Shown in pieces: positions 1 to 6,277 of a stretch of DNA of 64,000 nucleotides. The stretch is taken from contig NZ_QEXM01000016.1 of NCBI RefSeq assembly GCF_004127445.1, positions 85,018 through 149,017 on the forward strand. Direction: 5' to 3'. Every line of letters begins with the position of its first letter. The stretch's first letter is position 1. The position numbers and the translations under genes were made by a program. Below the pieces are notes generated by a model. That model had not been told where the DNA came from and did no database searches. It saw only the letters and a list, made by a program, of their open reading frames with translations. This DNA is from Streptomyces alfalfae. Lineage in GTDB: Bacteria > Actinomycetota > Actinomycetes > Streptomycetales > Streptomycetaceae.

Positions 1-1191
1 CTCGCCGCCGACGGGCCGCATCTGCTCGCCGAGGGCCCCGCGGGCAGCGGGCGCACCGAGCTGCTGCGCTCCCTGGCCGCGTCCCTCGCCGCCGCCGAGC
101 GGCCCGACCGGCTCGGCATCGTGCTCGTCGACGGACGGGACAGCGGCGGCTCGGGCGGCGCGGCGGGACGGCAGGGCGCGGGGCTCGGGGTCTGCACCGA
201 CCTGCCGCACGTCACGACGCACCTGGTGGCGAACGACCCGGTCCGCATGCGGGAGTTCGCCCAGTCCCTGGCCGCCGAGCTGAAGCGGCGCGCCGAGCTG
301 CTCGGCAGGCTCGGCTTCACCGAGTGGCACACGCAGCGGGAGATCTCGGGGCGGATGGTGGCCCAGCGCTCGCCGTCGTCCGCCGGCGGCGGGGCCTTCA
401 GGGCGTCCGCCGCCAGGGCGTCCGCGGCGGCCGGCGGCCAAGGGGCCACCGGTGCCCCGGGCGGGTACGACGCCTCCGGCGCGGCGGGCGGCGCGGGGCC
501 CTCCCCCGCGACCGGCCCCGGGGCTCAGGGAGCGCCCGGCGACGCCCCGCCGGGCGCGGTGGACGCCCCCGGCTCCCCCTCCGTGCCGCCCCAGGCGGCA
601 GGGGGCGACATCGAGACGCCGCCCAGCGCCACGATGCGGCTGCGGCCCGCCGCGCGGCAGCGCGTGGAGCCGGGGCCGCCGCTGCCCCGGCTCGTGGTGA
701 TCGTCGACGACTTCGACGCGCTGCTCTCGCCCGCCCTCGGCTCCCCCGGGCGGCCCGCGGCCGGATCGGTCGTGCGCGCGCTGGAGGCCGTGGCGCGCGA
801 CGGCGAGCGGCTCGGGGTGCATCTCGTGGCGTCCACCGGCCGCTGCGAGCGGATGCCGGAGACCGAGCTGGGGCAGCGGGCCTCGCTGCACGTGGCCCTG
901 GACGCGGTGACCGCGGGGCCCGACGAACCGGCCCCCGGGCGGGGCGAGCTGCGCTCCCCGGACGGCCGGGCCACGCCCTTCCAGGCGGGCCGGGTCACGG
1001 GACGCATTCCCCGTACGGCGACGCTGCGGCCCACGGTCGTGCCGCTGGAGTGGGAGCGGATGGGCGATCCGCCCGCCAGGCGGCCCGTCCGGGAGCTGGG
1101 CAACGGCCCGACGGACCTCGCCCTGCTCGCGAGCGCCCTGGAGCGAGCGGCGCGTTCGGTGTCGGCGGAGGAGGTCCCGTCCTTACTGTGA
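1..1191 (+). CDS. FtsK/SpoIIIE-type ATPase domain protein, C-terminal part (5' end outside window)
   Basis: The open frame runs in from the left edge. It holds a P-loop (GPAGSGRTE, bases 34-60) and a Walker B-like strand ending in two aspartates (LVVIVDDFDALL, about 694-729), the arrangement of an FtsK/SpoIIIE ATPase domain. Large actinobacterial proteins of this type usually carry an N-terminal FHA domain and belong to ESX/secretion-like ATPases; that half is not visible. Between the two motifs lies a Gly/Ala/Pro-rich stretch of about 85 residues (361-620), probably a flexible linker. The second-last sense codon is TTA (1183-1185), which in Streptomyces needs the bldA tRNA. The family call rests on two motifs only, so the exact subfamily is uncertain. 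Confidence 0.7.
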   Translation, partial: LAADGPHLLAEGPAGSGRTELLRSLAASLAAAERPDRLGIVLVDGRDSGGSGGAAGRQGAGLGVCTDLPHVTTHLVANDPVRMREFAQSLAAELKRRAELLGRLGFTEWHTQREISGRMVAQRSPSSAGGGAFRASAARASAAAGGQGATGAPGGYDASGAAGGAGPSPATGPGAQGAPGDAPPGAVDAPGSPSVPPQAAGGDIETPPSATMRLRPAARQRVEPGPPLPRLVVIVDDFDALLSPALGSPGRPAAGSVVRALEAVARDGERLGVHLVASTGRCERMPETELGQRASLHVALDAVTAGPDEPAPGRGELRSPDGRATPFQAGRVTGRIPRTATLRPTVVPLEWERMGDPPARRPVRELGNGPTDLALLASALERAARSVSAEEVPSLL

Positions 1192-1491
1192 GCGGGACCG
1201 TGAGCGCGAGCGCGGGCGAGGCTGCGGGCGCGGGCGCGACGACCGGGTGCGGGCTCGCCGCCGCGCCGCTCCCGGCGGGCCCACGCCCCGTCGGCGTCGT
1301 CGGGAGCCGCTGCCCGCCCCCGGTGACGGCTATCCGCACCCCTGACGGGAAAAGACCGCTTCGCGGCGCATGACGCCACGTCACAACGCCATTACGATCA
1401 ACGAGTTGACAGCGCAGGCCATCTTGCCGCCCCTCCCCGCCCGGGCGTAGACCAGACCCGGACGGGACTCGTCAGGGAAGAGAACGGGGCA
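1192..1491. other. Intergenic region upstream of sugar ABC operon
   Basis: No gene is seen. The first 70 bases are a low-complexity run of alternating GCG/GAG. The right half is less GC-rich and holds the candidate promoter of the transporter operon: an inverted repeat TGACG-CCA-CGTCA (1371-1383), a TACGAT hexamer (1393-1398) and a separate TTGACA (1406-1411) with no convincing -10 at the right distance. Confidence 0.5.
1371..1398 (+). promoter_or_regulatory. Candidate promoter with TGACG-CCA-CGTCA dyad
   Basis: A perfect 5-bp inverted repeat (TGACG/CGTCA, 3-base centre) sits just before a TACGAT -10-like hexamer, about 94 bases before the transporter start. An operator between -35 and -10 would suit a sugar-responsive repressor, but no regulator gene is adjacent. 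This rests on sequence inspection alone. Confidence 0.35.
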
Positions 1492-2886
1492 GTGATGCGC
1501 AGCACTCTTCGTACACGCAGGGCTTCGCTACATCGGCGTACCACCGCCAGGATCGCCGCGGCCGTCGTCGCGGGCACGCTCGCGCTGACCGTCACCGCGT
1601 GCGGTGGCGACGACGACAAGGACGGCGAGGGAGGCAAGGGCGGGGGCAAGGACACCGGGACGGCGCTGAAGCTGCCGAAGCTGGACGGGGAGAGCGTCTC
1701 CGTGGCGGCCGTGTGGGGCGGCACGGAGCGCAAGGTCTTCCTGAAGGTGCTCGACGAGTTCGAGAAGAGGACGGGCGCCAAGGTCTCCTTCGTGCCCGCG
1801 CAGGACCCCATCATCAGCTTCCTCGAATCGAAGGTGGCGGGCGGGCAGCCGCCGGACGTCGCGATGCTGCCGCAGGTCGGCGCGATCGAGCAGGCCGTGG
1901 CGAACAAGTGGGCCAAGCCGGTCGGCCCCGAGGCCCAGAAGCAGCTGGAGAAGAATTACGCCAAGGGCTGGCAGGACCTCGGCTCGGTCGACGGCGAGCA
2001 GTACGGCGTGTATTTCAAGGCGGCCAACAAGTCGCTGGTCTGGTACAACGCGAAGGTCTTCGAGAACGCGGGGGTCAGCGTGCCCAAGACCTGGGACGAC
2101 TTCACGAAGACGGCCCAGATGATCTACGACTCGGGTGTGCCGCCGGTATCGGTCGCGGGCGCCGACGCGTGGACGCTCACCGACTGGTTCGAGAACGTCT
2201 ACCTCTCCCAGGCGGGCCCCGAGAAGTACGACCGGCTCGCCAAGCACGAGATCAAGTGGACGGACCCCTCGGTCAAGGAGGCGCTGACCACCCTGGCGGA
2301 GATCTTCGGCGAGAAGGGCTTCGTCGCGGGCGGCGCGAGCCGTGCGCTGCAGACGGAGTTCCCGGCGTCCGTGAAGCAGACGTTCAAGGGCGGCGACCAG
2401 CCCGCCGCGGGCATGGTCTTCGAGGGCGACATGGTCTCGCTGGCGATCTCGGAGACCAAGGCGAAGGTCGGGACGGACGCCAAGGTGTTCCCCTTCCCCG
2501 CGGTCGGTGACGAGTCCCCCGCCGTGGTCGGCGGTGACGCGGCCGTCGCGCTGAAGGACAGCAAGGGCGCGCAGGCGCTGCTCACGTTCCTCGCCTCGCC
2601 CGACGCGGCGAAGATCTGGGCCGAGGCGGGCGGCTTCATCTCGCCGAACAAGAGCCTGGACCTGGCGGCGTACCCGAACGACGTGCAGCGCGACATCGCC
2701 GAGAACCTGATCGCGGCCGGTGACGACATCCGCTTCGACATGTCCGACCAGGCCCCGCAGTCCTTCGGCGGCACGCCGGGCAAGGGCGAGTGGAAGGCGC
2801 TCCAGGACTTCCTGAAGAACCCGAAGGACGTCACGGGCACCCAGAAGGTACTGGAGACGGCCGCCGTCAAGGCGTACAAGGACTGA
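1492..2886 (+). CDS. Sugar ABC transporter substrate-binding lipoprotein
   Basis: This is an extracytoplasmic solute-binding protein of the carbohydrate (MalE/AglE-like, SBP_bac_1) family. The N-terminus has a twin-Arg-free signal peptide with basic residues, a hydrophobic core and a lipobox ending in TAC-GGDD (Cys about residue 37), so it should be lipid-anchored to the outer face of the membrane. A charged Gly/Asp/Lys linker follows, then the mature fold (about 60-464) with typical AVWGGTE and WYNAKVF segments. GTG 1492 and ATG 1495 are equally placed starts after a GGGAAGAGAACGGGG stretch. It is followed after four bases by two permease genes. The sugar cannot be told from sequence; alpha-glucosides are a guess from the AglF-like partner. 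Confidence 0.9.
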   Translation: MMRSTLRTRRASLHRRTTARIAAAVVAGTLALTVTACGGDDDKDGEGGKGGGKDTGTALKLPKLDGESVSVAAVWGGTERKVFLKVLDEFEKRTGAKVSFVPAQDPIISFLESKVAGGQPPDVAMLPQVGAIEQAVANKWAKPVGPEAQKQLEKNYAKGWQDLGSVDGEQYGVYFKAANKSLVWYNAKVFENAGVSVPKTWDDFTKTAQMIYDSGVPPVSVAGADAWTLTDWFENVYLSQAGPEKYDRLAKHEIKWTDPSVKEALTTLAEIFGEKGFVAGGASRALQTEFPASVKQTFKGGDQPAAGMVFEGDMVSLAISETKAKVGTDAKVFPFPAVGDESPAVVGGDAAVALKDSKGAQALLTFLASPDAAKIWAEAGGFISPNKSLDLAAYPNDVQRDIAENLIAAGDDIRFDMSDQAPQSFGGTPGKGEWKALQDFLKNPKDVTGTQKVLETAAVKAYKD

Positions 2887-2890
2887 CGCG

Positions 2891-4237
2891 GTGACGTCCG
2901 CGAACGCCGGTGGCACCCCGCGAGCGGTGCCGCCGGCCCCGACCCCGCGCAAGAGCGTGACCGGCACCCGTACGTCGATGGCGGTGCTGTTCCTGCTGCC
3001 GGCCCTGGTGCTGCTGGGCGCGCTCGTCCTCTACCCCATCGGGTACTCGCTGTTCCGCAGCTTCTTCGACGACTCGGGCGACTTCACGGCGTTCGGCAAC
3101 TACGAGACGCTGTTCACGGACGACAGCATCCGCACCGCCATCAAGAACAACGCGGTCTGGGTGGTCGTGGCGCCCACCGTCGCGACCGCGCTCGGCCTGA
3201 TCTTCGCCGTGCTGACCGAACGGGTGCGCTGGGGCACCGCGTTCAAGCTGGTCATCTTCATGCCGATGGCGATCTCCATGCTCGCCGCGGGCATCATCTT
3301 CCGGCTCGTGTACGAGTCGGACCCCGACCGGGGCGTCGCCAACGCGGTGGCGGTGAGCGTGCACGACACGTTCGCCGAGTCCTCCGCGTTCCCCCAGGCG
3401 CACCCCAGCATGAAGTCGCCCCTGAAGAACGCGTCCGGGGGCGCCTTCATCACCCGTGAGCCGGTACGGGCGGGCGCCCCGGTGGTTCTTCCGCTGGTCG
3501 GCGTGGCGCCGGACACCATGCCGGACGGCGCGAAGCCGGCGAAGCCCGCGCAGGCCGACCCCGACCAGGTGACGGGGACGGCCTGGCAGGACTTCACGCG
3601 CGGCAAGGGCCGGGGCGAGGTCAACGCCCCCGACACCGCCGAGCTGGGCTACGACGGCATCAAGATCGAGGCGGTCAGGGACGGCGAGGTCGTCGCCTCG
3701 ACCACGGCGGGCGCCGACGGCACGTTCGCGCTGCCCAAGGAGGCGGACGGGGCGCAACTGCGCTTCCCCGCGTCGAACTTCCGCGAGCCGTACAACGGCG
3801 TCGAATGGCTCGGCCCCACGCTGATCACGCCCGCCATCATCGGCTCGTACCTGTGGATGTGGGCGGGCTTCGCGATGGTCCTGATCGCGGCGGGCCTGGC
3901 GAGCGTGCCGCGTGAACTCCTGGAGGCGGCGCGCGTGGACGGCGCCAACGAGTGGCAGGTGTTCCGCCGGGTGACGGTGCCGCTGCTCGCCCCGGTCCTC
4001 GCGGTGGTGCTGGTCACGCTCATGATCAACGTTCTGAAGATCTTCGACCTGGTCTTCGTGATCCCGCCGGGCTCCTCCAAGGACGAGGCGAACGTGCTGG
4101 CGGTGCAGCTGTACAACTCGGCGTTCCTCGACAAGGACTCGGGGGTGGCGAGCGCCATCGCGATGCTGCTCTTCCTCCTGGTCATCCCGGTGATGCTGTT
4201 CAACATCCGGCGCATGCGGCGGGAGGCCAAGCGATGA
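2891..4237 (+). CDS. Sugar ABC transporter permease with large extracytoplasmic insert
   Basis: This is an inner-membrane permease of the MalF/AglF type, 448 residues against about 300 for ordinary relatives. Hydrophobic helices lie near 31-58, 84-108, 116-141, 308-335, 364-391 and 421-437. The EAA loop that docks the ATPase is clear (ELLEAARVDGANEWQVFRR, 342-360). The extra length is one insert, about residues 145-305, between helices on the outer side. Its second half (about 228-296) has the GYDGIKIEAVRDGEVVAST and AGADGTFAL pattern of a carboxypeptidase-regulatory-like or SdrD-B-like beta sandwich. GTG start; the stop overlaps the next ATG by four bases. It acts with the lipoprotein and the second permease. 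AglF-type permeases are known to be longer than MalF, but I cannot say how common this domain is. Confidence 0.88.
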   Translation: MTSANAGGTPRAVPPAPTPRKSVTGTRTSMAVLFLLPALVLLGALVLYPIGYSLFRSFFDDSGDFTAFGNYETLFTDDSIRTAIKNNAVWVVVAPTVATALGLIFAVLTERVRWGTAFKLVIFMPMAISMLAAGIIFRLVYESDPDRGVANAVAVSVHDTFAESSAFPQAHPSMKSPLKNASGGAFITREPVRAGAPVVLPLVGVAPDTMPDGAKPAKPAQADPDQVTGTAWQDFTRGKGRGEVNAPDTAELGYDGIKIEAVRDGEVVASTTAGADGTFALPKEADGAQLRFPASNFREPYNGVEWLGPTLITPAIIGSYLWMWAGFAMVLIAAGLASVPRELLEAARVDGANEWQVFRRVTVPLLAPVLAVVLVTLMINVLKIFDLVFVIPPGSSKDEANVLAVQLYNSAFLDKDSGVASAIAMLLFLLVIPVMLFNIRRMRREAKR

Positions 4238-5115
4238 CCGCCCCTACCGAAACGGTGAAGGCCCGGCAGTCCCTGGGCGGGCGGATCGCCTCCCTCCTCG
4301 GCAGCACCGCGCTGCGGGTGTTCCTGGTGCTCGTGGGCCTGTTCTGGCTGGTGCCGACGATCGGCCTGCTGATCGGCTCGTTCCGCACTCCGGCGGACAT
4401 GAGCGAGAGCGGCTGGTGGAAGGTGTTCTCGGCGCCTTCGCAGATGACGCTGGAGAACTACAGCAATCTGCTGAAGGACGAGACGATCACCGACTCGATC
4501 CTGTCCAGCGTCATGATCACCGTGCCGGCGACGCTGCTCGTGGTGGTCATCGGCTCGCTCGCCGGCTACGCCTTCGCGTGGATGGAGTTCCCGGGCCGCG
4601 ACTGGTGGTTCCTCGGGGTCGTCAGCCTGCTCGTGGTGCCCGTGCAGGTGGCGCTGGTGCCGATCGCCGACCTCTTCGGCAAGATCGGCATCTTCGAGAC
4701 GACGATCGGTGTGATCACCTTCCACGTGGCGTTCGGGCTGCCGTTCGCGATCTTCCTCCTGCGGAACTTCTTCGCGGAGATCCCGCGTGAGCTCCTGGAG
4801 GCGGCGCGCCTGGACGGCGCGGGTGAACTGCGGCTGTTCTTCCGGGTCGTGATGCCGCTGGGGGCGCCCGCGATCGCCTCGCTCGGCATCTTCCAGTTCC
4901 TGTGGGTCTGGAACGACATGCTGATCGCACTGATCTTCGCCGACTCCAAGAACCCGCCGATCACGGTGGCGCTCCAGCAGCAGGTGCGGTTCTTCGGCGA
5001 CAACGTGCAGGTCCTGGCGCCCGGCGCGTTCATCTCGATGGTGATACCGCTGGCCGTGTTCTTCGCCTTCCAGCGGCAGTTCGTCTCGGGGGTGATGGCG
5101 GGCGCGGTGAAGTGA
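4234..5115 (+). CDS. Sugar ABC transporter permease (MalG/AglG type)
   Basis: The second permease of the importer, 293 residues, has six hydrophobic segments and a canonical EAA motif (ELLEAARLDGAGELRLFFRV, about 187-206). ATG 4234 is chosen because it overlaps the previous stop (ATGA) and gives the usual family length; reading further upstream would enter the coding sequence of the first permease. No ATP-binding subunit follows, which is normal for Streptomyces carbohydrate importers that share one multi-purpose ATPase encoded elsewhere. No terminator hairpin is obvious after the stop. Confidence 0.92.
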   Translation: MTAPTETVKARQSLGGRIASLLGSTALRVFLVLVGLFWLVPTIGLLIGSFRTPADMSESGWWKVFSAPSQMTLENYSNLLKDETITDSILSSVMITVPATLLVVVIGSLAGYAFAWMEFPGRDWWFLGVVSLLVVPVQVALVPIADLFGKIGIFETTIGVITFHVAFGLPFAIFLLRNFFAEIPRELLEAARLDGAGELRLFFRVVMPLGAPAIASLGIFQFLWVWNDMLIALIFADSKNPPITVALQQQVRFFGDNVQVLAPGAFISMVIPLAVFFAFQRQFVSGVMAGAVK

Positions 5116-5245
5116 TCACCGCCCTCCGGCAGGCCGGCCTCCCCGCACGCACCGTTCGGCCGAATGGAGCCTTGTCGGTCCTATGTACCTACAACACGCG
5201 CGGTGAGCGAGGAGGTCACGGGCGGACGCGGGGCAAAGTGGTGCG

Positions 5246-6277
5246 ATGCACCGCATTGGGATCACGCCCCCGCGCCTCCCCGGGCTCCCGTCGCCGCTCG
5301 GGCGGCGGCTGCGCGCCGCCACGCGAAGCACGCGGTTCCGTCTGGAGCGGGCCGCCGCGGGGCGGGTGCGCGGCCGGTCCGAGCCCCTGCTCACGCCCGT
5401 GCACCTCTCGCTCAGGGACAGCAGGACGCTCAACCTCGCCCTGGACGCCGCGGGCGTCGGCGCCGCGGACCGCGCCCGGCTGCTGATCAGCCGCGGCCCG
5501 CGCGGGCTCGCCGTCCCCCTCGTCCACGAGACGCACACCGCGGGCGCCCCGCTGCTCACCGCCACGGTCACCCTGCGGGACATGCGGGACGGGGTGTGGC
5601 GGCTCACCGTCGAGACATGGGACGCCGGCGGCCGCGTACGGCGTCGGGGCCTCGCACCCGCCGCCGACGCCGCGCCGCTCGCCACGCCGACCCTGCCGCA
5701 CGCCCCCGACCCGCGGACCGGCACCCTCGTGCGGATCGTCAGGTGCCGCAGCGGGCGGGCCGCGCTCCAGGCCACGCGGTCGCGGCCCCGCGCGGAACTG
5801 GTGCGGTTCGAGCCGCGGGGCGACGGGATCACCGTCCACGGCCGCCTGGTGGGCGCGGCGTCCCCCGACCGGCGCGCGCGGGCCGTGCGGCGCAGGGACA
5901 AGGTGACGGTGCCCGTCGACGTCGCGTGGTCGGGCGCGGCGTTCACGCTGCGGGTGCCGCTGGCCGCGATGACCGGGGCCGGGCCGGGCCAGTGGGTGTG
6001 GGACTTCCGGGTGGGCGGCCTCCCTCTCGGGCGCTGGCTCTCCGACGTACGGGACCCCGCCGCGGCCTGCCCCACGCCCTTCCGCGTCTTCGCGCTGCCC
6101 GGCGGGGCGCTGGTGCGGGCGCACGCCCACTTCACCGGGACCGGCGCGTTCGCCGTGACGTGCTGGGACATCACCGACCTGGCGTGGACCCCCGGACAGG
6201 GCCCCGCCGGGCAGGTCCCCGTCCCGGACGCGGCGTCCGGGTCCGGCCGACGGGAGCTCACGGAGGAGACCTCATGA
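5246..6277 (+). CDS. Uncharacterised beta-rich protein preceding the Stealth fusion
   Basis: I do not recognise this 343-residue protein. It has no signal peptide, membrane helix or catalytic motif. It is Arg-rich, and alternating hydrophobic residues suggest two or three beta-sandwich modules of about 100 residues (around 45-135, 150-245 and 240-300). Similar predicted beta-rich modules form the middle or C-terminal parts of the GT2 proteins in this cluster, and TarP/TarS-type enzymes carry such accessory domains. The stop overlaps the next ATG by four bases (ATGA at 6274), so it is translationally coupled to the GT4-Stealth gene. It may be a stand-alone accessory or scaffold subunit of the polymer machinery; this is inference from position and composition. 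Confidence 0.6.
   Translation: MHRIGITPPRLPGLPSPLGRRLRAATRSTRFRLERAAAGRVRGRSEPLLTPVHLSLRDSRTLNLALDAAGVGAADRARLLISRGPRGLAVPLVHETHTAGAPLLTATVTLRDMRDGVWRLTVETWDAGGRVRRRGLAPAADAAPLATPTLPHAPDPRTGTLVRIVRCRSGRAALQATRSRPRAELVRFEPRGDGITVHGRLVGAASPDRRARAVRRRDKVTVPVDVAWSGAAFTLRVPLAAMTGAGPGQWVWDFRVGGLPLGRWLSDVRDPAAACPTPFRVFALPGGALVRAHAHFTGTGAFAVTCWDITDLAWTPGQGPAGQVPVPDAASGSGRRELTEETS

Noticed and set aside
5172..5195. TTGTCGGTC followed by TA-rich sequence, near the PafBC consensus
   Set aside because: The ninth base is wrong and the hexamer at the required spacing is CTACAA.
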